Source of the DNA: Doris montereyensis
Taxonomy: Eukaryota > Mollusca > Gastropoda > Nudibranchia > Dorididae
Assembly: GCA_037039925.1 (NCBI GenBank)
Contig: JAXRKP010000366.1
Span: forward strand, 12,501 to 76,500
Length of the DNA: 64,000 nt
Direction of reading: 5' to 3'
Of the stretch, positions 45,701 through 60,700 are shown in pieces. Both the position numbers and the translations under genes were made by a program. Position 1 is the stretch's first letter. Each line of letters opens with the position of its first letter. The notes under the pieces were generated by a model. It did not search any database and had not been told where the DNA came from. It saw nothing but the letters and a program-made list of their open reading frames with translations.

Positions 45701-48700
45701 GTATAAATATCCATTATAATAGTCCCCCCCATGCCAATAAAACATGAATTCTAGTACGAAATCAGCATTACAGTTGCCTCCTTCCCACTCATTGTTTACA
45801 TACTGGAAGTGGAAGACACTCATTTTCCTCTCTTTCTCATCAGTGGTCACATAACTTGCTAATCATTGCTATCATATTTTCACATTCTTCACACACACAT
45901 GCCCACTCCACTCCTTCTGCTAACCGGTCAGACATACGTGCATGACATACCTGACAATTATCATCTAACCTCTATTCTTCTTTGCATTTGCCTTTCACTT
46001 CATAAATTGTTGCTCACTCCCTCTCTAACAAACACACACGACATGCTCTCTATTTCTCTCTTTTTACACACACACACACACACACACACGACATTTCTCT
46101 CTCTCTCTGACGTGACACGCATTTGAGCGCAATTTGCTGCAAGGGGAGTCATATTGTTTCAAAGATTTTAATCTCGACTTGATTTAGATCTATTCGATCC
46201 ACTTAAGAGTACAGATACAGATCATCTAGACCTAGATCTAGACGTCCTAATAGTAGGGACGTTTAAATCTAGATCTAACAAGTCATTGAATATCAACGAA
46301 GCCTTCTGCTTGATCAGTTTGAAATTCAAGGCTCGTAATCATAGAACGATTTTTTGAAGCCTCGAAAAATGGACAAAGAGAACAATAAGTACAGCACCAT
46401 TACTCATTATAACATGAATCCTGGATAGGCACGACATCCGGCTATTGGTTGATTAAAAACAAAAATCGCATGCTGAATAAACAAAACAATGTCATCCAGG
46501 CAACGACTGCAGTAGTTGTGTTACAAAAAAATCAGGATGGGCCAACGGAAAATCAAAATTTCGCTAAAATATCGGGATACTTCCGATTAAATCGGGATAA
46601 ACAACAGGTCTGAGTCATGTCTCGATAGTCTGAAAACCTTCATCCCAAGCAATTTGTCTGGATTATCAAGACATTCAGATTATGGAATTGCTTTTCAATG
46701 TGACACATTGAGGGAGGGAGGGGAGAGTGAGGGGTAGACAGACAGACACAGCAGTCAATTTGCTGGGACGCCATGGTGCTAAATTGTATGGCTGAAGTGG
46801 TGTAAAGAAAGTTAAGTGGCTTTGAACATTGATGCACCCTCTGCCGACTAGTTAGACTATGTCAAACAGCTGTGTGTTTAGTTCATGGAAGCAATAACTC
46901 CACATTGTGGTAACTTGTCCCAAAATCAGGTACAAATAAAGAAGAAAAATCTGCCCCCAACTTATCTGTTCGGATTATCAAGACATCCGGACTATCGAGA
47001 TGTGACTGTATTATCTCCTTCTACATGAATCCTTTTTACTCTACGAAACCAGGCGCCTTACATCACCAACTTTGTTTGCAACAATCTTTTTAGCTACACA
47101 TTTGTTTTTGATTAAATGGAATTGACACCCTGACCAAAATATGCAGCCATCTTCTGGTGCATTAAGAGGAAACAGCAAAATGAAATATGTTGGGAGTGAA
47201 AAGGAATGAAGTGTGACCTACTCCTAGCAGCATCTACCAACTACCTACTTAGGCCAAATAACAACTTACCTCGCATTCAGATTTATTTATTCTAGCTTCC
47301 CACACCAAGACGGCTTTTCTTTAGCTACACACAGTATGAGTCAACTCACCTCACATTAAGACTTTTTTTAAAGCTACACACAGCATGGGTCAACTCACCT
47401 CATATTCAGATTTTTTAGCTTTCTTGAGACCACTGGTGAAATTGTCCAAGTCAATCTTCATGAGAACCATCCTGGCCTTGGCTTCCAGAGCATGCTCTCT
47501 CTCAACCTTTGATGTCTCAATCTGCCACAGACCGACAGGAAAGAAGAAGAATATTAAGGTCAGCAAATGAAAAATTGTATTTAGTAACAGTTTTCAACAT
47601 TCTTAGACAATGGACTTTACCGTATAGTGGAATAACTACAAATGTATAACAAAATTTAGACTTTTTAAATATGTTTAAGCATTTTGAAATATGATTGAAT
47701 ACAATCATACTTATAAACAATGTTGGCATGCATGCCATGTTACCACCTCCTAGCTCTAGAGAGAATGGGACACTGTCTTCTTTTTCATTTGATATTGGGT
47801 TGTCTTTTTTTCTTGTTTCACTTCCCTTATTTTCACTTTCATCTTATACAAATGGTTTGTCAAAGAATAGTAAAAATTGGTTCAAAACATTTTAAAAATC
47901 AAATATATGTAGCTATTCAAAACAAACCAACATGAAGACTAAAGCAACAACAAAAATCGGTCTATTGCTTAGTAGATGATATCATTTCCAAATCTTACAT
48001 CAAATGCATATCCCTTTAAACATAATCAGATCATAGGTAAACTATCACATGACATGAAATACTCACTCTTTCTTTCTCTTGCTCTTCCCAGAAGAGTTTA
48101 TCTGCCTTTTTAGCTTCATCATACTGCTCCTCCAACAATGGAAGTTCTTCCATCCTCTTGGCACGAGCAATGTAGTCCACCTTAGAAAGAAAATAATGTA
48201 ACGTATATGACAACTGAGATTTGTTTTCTCTCCGTACATGGCAGCTTCTATACAAGGGGCCAGCTTACGCTTTAGGTAGTACATTCATCTTACATAAAAA
48301 GGGAATTCAGACAGCAACGCAAAAGATTGAGTTTAAAATACATGCACACCATCACCCAGTCAGGTTTGCTTCTTAGCACTTACAATGCTCAAATGTGGAA
48401 ACATAATTTTATGTGTTACTTCATCTATCTTTTTTATTTTTACTCCGTCATTTCATTACATAATGGGTTACATTAACATTTGCTAAGTTAGTACTCTGCT
48501 ATGGATCAAGGTGTGTCAAACAGTTTGACTTTGGAGTTTGCTAAGCCTTAGAATGCTGTGAATTCCATCCTCTTTTATTTTTATATGGCCTTCCAAAGTA
48601 TTTAATCATGGTCACTTAATCCTCAGTTTACATTTACTCCACTAAAAAGTCAAATATAAAAGTTAGATTATAGTATGGCTAGGGGATGGGACAGTTGACA

Positions 48701-51700
48701 AATTCTACAAAGATTTTTCTACCCCCCCCCCCCCCAATATTCATTTATCTAAGAAGACAAACATAGGGGAAGAACTCTTGCTTACTTTCTTTTCCTGGCC
48801 TTTCAGCCTTTCCTGCAACTCCTTTTTCTCTTTCTCCAACTGTTCGACCTGTTTGGCCATGATCTCATCCACGTCCAACTCGGCAATTTCCTGTTATCAA
48901 GGAAGAGGATAAAAAAATCAGAAAATGTTACGATCAATAATTGTAATACATTTTTATTTGGACAAATGTGTGCCTCTCTAACTGCAAAAAACAAACCAAT
49001 CTTACTTTTGATTTGATTCTTCCGTCTTGTGTTTCTTCATTTAATTTTTTTCCCCCTTCACATGCTCATACATTGCTCGGGACATTTCATTTGCAGTTAC
49101 CACCGTGTAATCTTTAAAAAATCTTAAAAATCAGTGCGAGCAAGCAATTAAACTTTTTTCAAAGGCTGAACAGCTTTCATCTTAGGCTTAATTGGTACTG
49201 ACAATCATTCTTGTAAAATAAATAGCATCAATAAAAGCGGCTCAGACAGCATAGAGATATGTCTACCAATAAACAGGAAAGCGTCCCCCCTGCATTAGCC
49301 GTCTTTAAGTTGAGAGCATCCTGCTCACAGAATAACACATTCTACAATTGTTGTTAACAGTTTTTCATTCATTCCTAGGATATAAATCTTCTTTTTGTCT
49401 TCCTATTAAACGGATCTTATTTAAGTTATTCCTGCTCTAAGTTGTGGAAAAGGTTGATAAAACTCTTTAAATGCAAATAACTGTCCAAAGAATTGCAAAT
49501 AAAAAGGATAAATGATTTAACTTTATCAAATTACTCTGCACATCTACAATTGTACAGATCCTACCAACAGTCTACCAACTTACGCCTTCATCAATGTTCT
49601 GCAGAATCTTGGAGCCGTGCGGTGTCTTGCGAAGCTCTTCTCGAGACGCTCCTTAACGTGCCTCCTTTTGATTTGCTCATGTTCTTCAATTTGACGTTGC
49701 TTGTTGCGCTCTTCTGCTTCTCTTTCCAGACGTGCCATTTCTGCATCATAGGCCTTGCGGCGTTGCTCTTCTATCTGTTCGAATTCTTCTCTCTCCTTTA
49801 TAAGACACGAGGCAATAAACATTTGTATCAATAATACTACTATACACACATTGGCAAGGGAAAATAAAAAGATGCAATCTAAAACATGGGCTAGAATGAC
49901 CACCAAAAATTATCAAGATATCGAGTGAATTTGTATTAAAATCACAACCTTTTTCAACATTCCTTTCTCACCTATATAAGTTAGTAGGAAAACACTAAAT
50001 AACCTGATTTCTAGAAGGAAAACCAAACAAAAAGGCATCCTATGGACCATTTAAGCCAATCCTGCCTAACGCGCCCATCGAGTGCTGCAGGCGTCATAAA
50101 TAAGAAGGCTTCTTTACAAAGCACGTAGCGACAAATCTTGTGAGGTCAGGACCTATCGTAACCTTTAATCTATTCACGAGACTTAACAGGATTTTTAGAA
50201 GGAAACAGAACTCTTTCTACATGGTTTGGTCAATATGCTACGATTTTTGAAAGTTCATAGGTCGTCGACCACTAAATGGCATTTCAACTGCAACGCATGT
50301 AAAGCTGGCTCCGCGAATTGAAAGAGGAGATGAACTGCGATCCAGGGCTCTGATATTGAAGGAGTTTTAACTGATATGAGTGGTGATGAGGGGATGATGA
50401 AGAAGAAAATAGCGATAGATCTAGATCTAACTCATCAACACAGAGGCGAGCACAATGAACATTGAAACTGCCATGCCTGTGGACGATAGACCTATCCGAC
50501 ACTCAACTTGTGTCATTTACAGAGTTCAATTTTGTTAATATCAGTGTTTCTGTCCAAACAAATCATTCCTGTACATGAAAAAATAAAGAAACAATCATGG
50601 AAAAAACGCATTTTAATAACAATGGGTGCAAACAGGGACAGAGTTATCTCCCTTTGTTTAGGCACGTCCGGCCCAGCAGGCTAGCCAGTGAGTTGGGCAG
50701 GATTGGGTTAATGCTAAAAAAAATAATTAATGTTCCTATTTCAAAATTAAACATTAGCTCAGTATGTACAATCTCCTTTTCTATTTCTAAATCAAACCCA
50801 AGGTCAGTGTGTGCAATTCCAGATAGACATATTGGGCACAAGATTGGTCGGTTTCAGTAAAATCAACATACCCTCTGGTCCTGATTCTGCTCTAGCTGTT
50901 CTTTCCTGTTTTCAATAATTTGTCTTCTCAGAAGAATCCGTCCATGTTCTTTCTTAGCAGTCAAGCGATAGTTGTTTAGGATAGAAGCTTTCAGGGCTTC
51001 CTCTTCCATCTGAACAAAATGACATTTTTAAAAACTTATTGTAGAAAGAAAACAAACAGTATTGAACGATTACCCAGATAGAACTGTTTATAAAAAATAA
51101 CGTTTTACAAATCGTTGCCACTGGCTGTAATAAATTTTACTCTGTACAACCTCTGTATCAAATAAAAAAATACAGTGATGAAGGTTTAGTACAGAATGCT
51201 TGCATAAAAACTTTAAGTAGCAGATGCATGGCAATTAGAGCCGACTGACTAAGGATTCTCTTTTGTAATTCACCTAATGGTTATAAATTGTATCTTACCA
51301 CAGAGGCCTCCTTTGGTCCAATGATTCCCATGGCTTGATTGAGAGCTTGAAAATGTTTATTACCTGGTTACGGATTTGCTCACTGGGCATGCTCTGGATG
51401 TAAGGACCCTCTGGGATGTCCTCCTTCTGAGACACACCCAAGTCTGTGCCAAAACTTAGAGCTCTGGTGCGGTGATCTATACGAACCTGTTTTCACATCA
51501 AGTATAAAACCATGTTTACGTTTGAAGACCAAGCATGAAAGATATGTTTGAGTAATATGACACAAAAAGGAATATTCGTCTGTAAGCTTTCAACATTTTG
51601 CATTATACATATTATAAAGAAATTTCCATATTAATGACAAATAGCAAGATATGCTTTATTGACATGTGGTCTAGATGCAACTCACCTGCAGCTCTAGGGT

Positions 51701-54700
51701 TTTCACAGCCTCCACAATGACACTTTCCAGTCTAAAATCTGATGCAAATGGGACAAGAGCCTGGCAAAGCGGCTCTTTAGGCTTGCTCATCACAGAGCCT
51801 GGCCACCTGAAAGAATCAAAATGACAGTAAGAACTATGTGATTATTACAATTATATTAATACATCCTCAGATCTACTTTTACTTCATTCAAATTTACGAT
51901 GTATGAGTGATTCTATTATGTCTTGATTGTATATTACTTTTTTAAGAGTCACAAGTTTATTTAAATTCCTTTAGGAACAGGATGAAATGAGACATGCAAA
52001 AGAAGAGTAATAGGGCTTCATCACCAATTTGCACCTCAAAGACACTTTAAACATTCACTCTTTGAATGGCAAAGAACTGATTTACTAAACTTTAAAACAA
52101 AATGTTAATTTAGAATGCTCAGCGTCCACCAACCTGTTTCAACACCCTGGTGATGATAATGTCCTCCGTCTGGGGAATATACTGGACCAGATCCTCATTC
52201 TTTTCAATGAAGTCCACAATGGGTTTCACCTTCTTGTACAAACTCAATGGATGAAAATCCACCTCTAGGTATTGGTACAAACTTTGAAGTACAGGGGTGT
52301 CATATTGAATTGCACTGATTTTAACCTGCAAGAAAGCAGACATAAAACAGGAAATTGTTTTGAATAAATCTTGTCTGTGTAAAATGTAAATTCCAGCCAA
52401 ATGACAAAAAGACATCACAGATTTGGGTTCCAGTCAACAAACCCAAAATAACATGCAGCTCAATAGGCCAGGTGCCAAAAATAAAAAACATTAAAAAATA
52501 ACTCATAGCCTTCCCCCACATGCTGTACATATTCCTATGAACAAGATAAGAAAAGTCAAATATACAGAGAGAGAAATGCAGTCACACTGCATGAAAGGGA
52601 CAGGAGCAGAAACCCACTATGCGTGCAAGACGGGAAAGGACACCAAATCCGTTGACATTGTATATTACATTTGTAGTGACTTATCTGTCCATCGGTAGCA
52701 GACATTTCCTAAATGTTCAAAGCAAAACCAATAACGAAACATTCTAAGCTCAGTGTATGTTTCAAACTCCATCACTTTCTACTTTTGTGAAAATAATGTC
52801 AAAATGTCAATAATAGTAAATAAGTTTTATAATGATGTATTATGTGCTGTATGTTGGAATGTACTCATGCGCCTCTGCGCTGAGCACCATTATCATGCCC
52901 CATCTCCTTGACACTCTTCATGCTCTTGCCGTACCAAATCCTTCACCAAGGACTGTCTTGTTGGAGGGGTTTGCAACATAACCAAAGTAGCAAGCTTTTT
53001 CTGTTTCTCAAGCACTTTCGTCCAGGACCAGAAGATTACCGATGACATTAACCCTCGGGGGAATCGGAATGGCCAGGGTTGCACACAAAACTTTCGATGC
53101 CATTCTGAAAAGAAATATTGTAAACCATTAACTGAAAGACAAAAAAACGTTCAATAAAAGCTAGGATGATCTTACCCGACAAACAACTAAAATCATGACA
53201 CAATTATGTCACTCTTTTTGTGATGAATAAAACAAAAACTTTCAAAGCAAGATTAAAAGGGGGAAAATAACAGTAGTATGCAGAACTAACAAATTATGTA
53301 ATGAAATGCATATCCTCTAAGCAAAATTCATGGACCCTACACCGTAAAAAACACTGCAGCTCTAACACTGAACCAACTTACTTTTGCAATTCATCTTGAG
53401 ACATATTCTTGCGCTGCTCACGAGAGAGGCTGAACAAGCGGTGCAGTGTACAAGCATGGAAGAGATGGTTCCCCGACTTTGAGAAGACCAGCCCCAATTT
53501 GTGATAGTAGTTGGCCATCAAGGAAGGTTTTGGCTGCTTCTTGGAAAGGGTGATCAGTCCATGGATGTCTTCCACTGCCTTGAATGCTTCCTGTTGCAAA
53601 AAAGATACAAACATGGTGGCTTTTAAGAAAATAATACATAAAATGAAAAGTCTTGAAAGTCTTACAGAATTGTGAGCTTTCATTAGAATCAGGTCCAATT
53701 TATTGCATTTTTTCTTCCTATTTTTCACTCATTATATAGTTTTATTATGTACTTATATCTAATATAATGTCTTGTTTTTAAATCCTGTGGACTCAAAAGG
53801 AAATACTAAGCAGCAAAAGTGTTTGCACATTCAAGACCAGGAAAGCATGCTCAATGAGATAATTTGTCAACATTATTACTTTATCAATGTTTTTTAACTC
53901 TTAGCAGGGGGGAAATGAGAAAATGCTCAATTTTTTAAGTAACAGATGCATTTCATGAACAATTAAATTAACCAATTCAAAACAGAAAATTGTTTTTTCA
54001 ATTAAAAGCTATATATCCACTTCCACTTTCAAATTCTTAAGACGGCCACACAGACAGAACACACCTGCCACAATTCCATGCTGATTGCACTGTCCAATTG
54101 AACAAGCCTGGTTTCCAGATGCATGGCCTGGGAGTCCGGGTTGTTGAGGTTGATGGAAGTCTGCTGGTTTTGATGTTTCTGGATATGTCCCAGATGAGTG
54201 CGCAGCTAAAAACATAAACAGTGTGCATGTGAATATAATTCTCTGATGCTCTGTTTACACGCTCTTTACAAAGGATTTATCTTTTAATACACAATTAAAC
54301 AAATAATCAAGTCTTGCAAACAAATAAACCAACATAAACTTGACCATAAAAACATTTATTCCTGTATGCCTTTTTTCTTTTTCTTTTTGTTGGAAAAAAA
54401 AAGAAATCGTTGGCTCTAATGTCAAATTTAACAAACTCCTTCACACAAATTTCAAAACCACTTTGTACTTACATTATCACAAAGCTTTGCTAAACTCTGT
54501 CTTCCTTGAATATTTCAGACAAAACTTGAAGGCTGAAAAAAGGAGTCTAGAAACACACATTAACTCTCTCATTATCACTAACAGGAAAATCGTTCCGAAG
54601 TGAACGATACGGTTAACCTCAATCTAGACACTGTTCTTAAGAAAAAATATTTTCACAATTGAGTCATTATGTTTGTCAAGTATGGAAAAAAGGTCAAATA

Positions 54701-57700
54701 ATTCAAAAATGCATTGAAAATAATACTTTATTTAGAAAATATAAAAATAGACAACAAAATATCACACCTCGATAGCGTCACTCCAACGGTCCCCGCCATT
54801 TGTTTTCGGACTTTCCGAAGAACCAGCTTCTCGACTGAGAGCCACAAAGAAAGTTAAGTCATGTCCAGTTCGAAAGATGAGGACTCCTTTCTCTTAAATA
54901 GTGAGTCAGACGAGATTGGACAGATAATGACTCGGCAAATGGCACTGAGCGAGAGGAAAATCAGCTGGGCAGATCTACCTCTCGCTGAACAGTATGTATT
55001 TCAATGTGTGTGACGGTATCGTGCGTGATGAATGCAAATGAATGACAGTCGATATTGTAACACTTTGTCTGCCTTTAGTATAATATTTTAATTTTCTATT
55101 ATAATTTAGATTATTTTTAGTGTGATGTCTGATAATCTTTAGTTGATAACATTGCAAAATAACATGTAACGTTTGCGTTATCTATAATCTAGGTCAACAG
55201 GGAATCGGATAGTGGTCGTGTCACTTTGTTGACCTTTTGACGATAACAAAATGTTGATTTCTGATAGAAATGACATGACCATTGCATTGTTTGGGTTACT
55301 TGTCCAAGATTTCTGTCATCTGATGATTTTGAACAGGGCAGACAGTCTTGCTTAAACATTACATCCATTTGATTTTACTTTTATCTGAAAAAAATTGAAA
55401 TGAAACATTACCTTTTTTTCATTACTATGTGTAAAATATGGGTTTTTTAAAACTGATAATCCACCCATTTCTTGAATGAGTTACAATATTGATGATGTAA
55501 AGGCTGCAAATTCTAAAATGTAAATCACATATGCCAAGTTTCAAAATAAGGAACATACGACACCTCATTTCATAATCTCCCCTTCCACCGTGTGAAATGT
55601 TTGTCTTTTATGTCTTGAAGCGTTTATAAATGTGAATTCCTCAGCATATTTTTGAGAGAAATGCTGTTCCGCTTTTTCTTTTTGAAGGTGGGGAGGAAAG
55701 CCATTCTTTTTTAAATCTAGTTCAGATCTAGTCTATATAGATAATATTAATAATAATATCAATAAATATTAATAGAGATCACAGTCAGTTCGGAGTTTCA
55801 ATGCAGTTAAAATCACCACATCTTAAAATTAGATCCTTTGTTAGATCTAGAATAATCTTAATTAGAATAAAGTTCAGAGTATGCCGTCTTTAAATTTTAA
55901 ATTTAATATCTTAAAAATCAACCAACAACTAGATCTAGATCTATAGATTTTCAGATCTTAAAATTGTTAAGTCGAAGAGCGTAATTCGATTTCTCTAGCA
56001 CAAAGTCACTAGAATTAGAATATTTCCAAGACGAATGAACAACAAAGGCAGCTAATAATCTGTATTTCTCTGAATACACATTGAAGACCCGGAAATTAGT
56101 TCACAGACTGCTTGGACGCCATTTTGCAGAAACGGTTCCATTTATTGGATACGGAAAATTACGAAATACGGAAGTGCAGTAAGATTTTGCGCCCTATGTA
56201 AATGTAATTAAAATATATTATAATAATACTTGTTAAAACCTGTAAATTACTTTGCACATTATTTGTGCTACATCTTAATATTTCATTGGTTATTCTCTGT
56301 TTAAAGCAAGAGCTGCCGTTTTACAGAAGAGTTCTAACTTTGACGGCGGAGTAAGATTTTTGTGTTTTTGCGCCCGTTACCCTATCATATTCATTCTGCC
56401 CTCATTTTTTTTTTTTTTAAAGAAGACCCACATTCTTGAAACTTGGCTGGATATTGCAGGACTAATATATTATATGCCTAATACAATTGTTTTGACCATA
56501 TTTTAAAAATAAATTTTAATTGTGGCCGTATCAAACTTACATAATTTTGTAGAGCTTCCGTTTCTGAACAAATTGATGTTTGGCATGAATGTGTATGTTA
56601 TATTTATTGGTGTGAAATTTGCCTCATATAAATGTGCATACAAAACCACATAAAATTCTTAAAAAATAGCCAGTAAGGAGAGAGTTAAGCCCTTTATCTT
56701 CACATCAAGATTAGTTTTACACTGTCTTTATTTCTACTGTATATTTTTCAGCTGTCTATTTTATTTAGTAGATCTACATATTTATATAATTTAATTTCTT
56801 GTATCACTTGTTAATGTTTCATGTTAGGTCTCTCATTTTAGATGAAGGAGATGGTGGGCTACCATGCCCAATGTCTAAAACTTGAAAAGTTTTTTTAACA
56901 ACACAACAATGCTTCATTAATTTGTGACAGTTTAAAAATGTACTTGGTAAAAAGTAAACAAACTTATTCCTCACCCTGTTGAGCAATGTCCTGGTAGAGT
57001 CTTTCAACCCTAGAATTGTTTCTCAACAGATCCAAGCATTGACGATAAGATTCCCAGAGGAATTTGACCCATGGTGTCAAAATTGCTCTGTCCGTTCGAT
57101 CTTGGAGATCTTCCCCACTGACAGCTTTGAGGAGCAGACTGTTGAGGCAGAAAAAAAGTCACAGCAGTTTTGTTAAAACCAAATCAAAAGACAGGTTTCA
57201 TAAAACAAAGCTTTACAAATGCTCATCAGTCTTAATGAGTTACATTGATGTCTGAATAGTCTACTATGGTGACCCCAAAGTCTCAAATATGTTAAGTTTG
57301 CGCATGTTGAAACGTCTTTGTCAAGCAAATATTTCTCACGCTCAAATGCTATCTCCAGTTTTGTCCTTTTTATAGGAATTGTTACATAAATCTCCCTTTA
57401 AAAGATACACTATTATATCCCAATAGCACCCTTTCATTTGCTGTGCTGGACATGCATTGCTTATTATATATACATCCATACATTTTGCTAAAAAGTTTTA
57501 AAAGTACGTTTGCAAACTTTTTGAAACTAAAAATGGATATAGGACAAGACAGCTCCGAGCTTGCAATATCATAAACAAGGACCCAATGATCATGCTTTAA
57601 AATCATTCAACATATCTAAAAAAATGTGTTTAAAAATACCTTTCTGGAGAATCTGGCAAATCCAAGTCATCAATATCAACCACAGTCTGGTGGGATTCTT

Positions 57701-60700
57701 TACGAGCTGCTTCAGTTTTTCTTCAGCAAGTGAAATGTAGTTCTTGACTACTTCAACCAGAGAGCTTATATTCACCTGGGAATAAAGTGAATGAATAGAG
57801 ATTCGTTTTGAAGAACAGGTAAATCTTTGTGTTTTAAATTGAAATTATTTGTTAATATGGCTAGCTCTTAACACAAGAATTTTTAATCTATCACAACATG
57901 AGATAATCAATAAGATCTCGCTGTCTCGAAAAGTTAGTCATTGTTAAATATTTTATAGTCTCAAACCAATTATAAGTCTTTATTAAAACCATGTCATAAA
58001 ACGTTAAAGGCTGTTAGTCCACAAAGGAACTATTTGTCACAAAAATAAATAATTTAAGAATGAAAAATGAAAATAATAACACAAAGTCAAAACTTTTCTG
58101 ACATTAAATATGTTACCTGTTGACAGATGTTTTTGTACTGGTAAAGACCTTCCTTAGCAGTGTGAGACTTGCGAAGTTCCACACACAATTTGAGGTACTT
58201 TTCCATAATCGGCTCATGGGTCTTCTGCCATGTCCGATGCTTCTTGCTCTTGATGACATCATAAAGAGCATCAAGAGCCCTCTGGTTCTTCCCAACATCA
58301 ATGAATTCTAAGGAAAGAAAGAAAAACAAGTTTTTGTTATTTGGATAATTTCTGCCATGTGGCCCTATTTCCAGCCTGTCCTAACCAATCTTGTAGCTTG
58401 AAGGTCGTATTTTGCTGCATTTCTCCTACCCCCCGTGGTTTTCAAAAACCAAAATAAGGGATGGTAAAATGGTATTGAGGAAAGTTTATAAATTACATAT
58501 TTTTGAGGAAACTCCTTTTTTGAAGGTGGGGGGAGGGAAAGCCATTCTTTTTAAATCTAGTTCTAGATCTATCTATATAGATATTAATAATAATTCAATA
58601 AATATTAATAATAGAGATCAAGTCAGTTCGAGTTCTCAATGCAGTCTTAAAAACTCCAAAACCAAATGTCAAATAGAAGATCCTTGAAAAGGCCCAGATC
58701 TAGTTCTTGTAACAATAATATAGAGTTCTCAAGGATTAAAATCAACCAACAAAGATCTAGATCTATTGATTCTAAATCTAGTTATTTGCTACTTTTACAA
58801 ATTGATCAAAGCCTGCCAATCGTATTCTGCACTTGGGACCCGGAAATTGTTACTTTTAATACATCCTTGACTGTTGGCCATTAAAAAAAGACATGGGGTG
58901 GCAGTAATATGTTGTATTCAGGATGGAACTTTTTCCAAAAGGTATCTTCTATGCATGGGGTTTGTATAATTGATGGTAGAAAAGGGCAGTATGTTGTAAA
59001 TTAAGACGCGATTGTACAAGAAGCGTTGCAGTGGCTACTTTTATACAAATTGATCAAAGCTGCCAATCGTAGCTCTTTAATACACTGTGCTGGTGAATCA
59101 GAATTCTATTACTAGAATCTAGTCTTTATTCTAGCTTCCCATGGCTCTCAATTAAAAGTAGGACAGGTTTGACAAAACCTAAAATTTAAATGTGTGTGCC
59201 TAATATGGTCCAGAAATAGAAACCTTATTACCATGGCTCTGACTGATTAATCCAGACAAGACGACATTTCCCCACCTATTTACAGCTGTAAAATAAAATT
59301 TTCAGTTAAATTTTAAAAAAGCAAGGATACTGACACTTACCAAGCTAAAGGTATAAGTTGATCTAATTATAAAAAAACTGAGAGGTCACAATTGGAATAC
59401 AATTTAAATGTGTGCTCATTACCCAATGAAGAGACTTATGTAATGTCTGTGAGTTATCTCCCTTTATGCTCCTGATGTTAGTGGGAGTCAATGTCAGTCG
59501 GATTGGATTGTTTGGTTTATCAAATTTTACCCTGTCCACCGTATGCAGTGATGTCGGGGTGAACTAAGAGGAAACAGCAAGATGAGAAAAATAAAAGTAA
59601 GAAGGAAATGAAAGAAGTAGAACCTACCAGTAGGCCATGCCAAACGCCCATACTTGGACTTGAGTCTCAGATATTATAAATTACGCCCATACCAAGCTAG
59701 CTTCACTTCACAAACCTTCTTCAAAGAGTTTGTGAGAATAACACTGAAGTAATACTAACATGTGACCTTGATCGCAACAAAATACTCATGTAGTACAAGT
59801 GGCCCGACATGTAATACTCTCTCTCTTTTGTAGAGTTAGCAACTACATGTACATATAATTCGTTACCACTGGATCGTCGGTATATCTATCTACGGGGATG
59901 TAAATGGCAAATGAAAAAAAAATCTGAAAGTCTCTGAAATGTGAAACTTTCAGACATTGATCACCTCCTGTACAGTATTTAATCTCGCACACTTACAATA
60001 ACAGCACCACGCAATGCCATCTTTCTCAACCTTCTTGATATAACTAGAAAAGGAATTCATCATTACAATCTTACGCTGACAGCCAGAGATTGTTCTTAGA
60101 CAAAGAACTTGGATCTAGATCAATCACATCTACTGGTGAATCCTGATCAATTAACCTAAACTTTTGACAGGTCATCTCCAATTTGTTAAATTGTCTAGAT
60201 CTACATTCTGGAGCTAGCTTACCTTTAAACCTAGATCTAGAATTAGTTGTTTTGAAGATTTGCTTGTTAGTAAAACAGTTATAGCAAATTTCTAAATCAA
60301 TTCTGATTCTATTAACTAAGCTACCAAGTAGATCTTGAAATCTAACTAATAGAAGTATTTTAGTAAAAGGGAAGAAAAGGAAACTTAAGAGAAAAATGTT
60401 AATACTAGAAAACCTCAAATAATCTAAAATCAGAGGAAATCTGAAAGATTTACATCCCTGCATCTATCAGGGTGTCCGGCACAAAGTCAACTGAAAATTT
60501 CCTACCTCAACAAAACAAATTCTACCTAGGAAATGAAATACTCCCCTGAGCTAGAAACGGAGAACATCGTAAATATTTCCAATTTCAATGCATTATTATA
60601 AATTGTCAATTCAAATCATAAGTGAATGACTTTCTAGTGCATCTCAATGAAATGAAAAATGATAACACATTTCTTTAACGTTTCACTTGGATTAATAATA

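Noticed and set aside
51350..51364. GTAATA donor after EIF3A RNQ
   Set aside because: The next coding match begins within 20 bases, too short for an intron; a one-base deletion in a T run explains the frame change.
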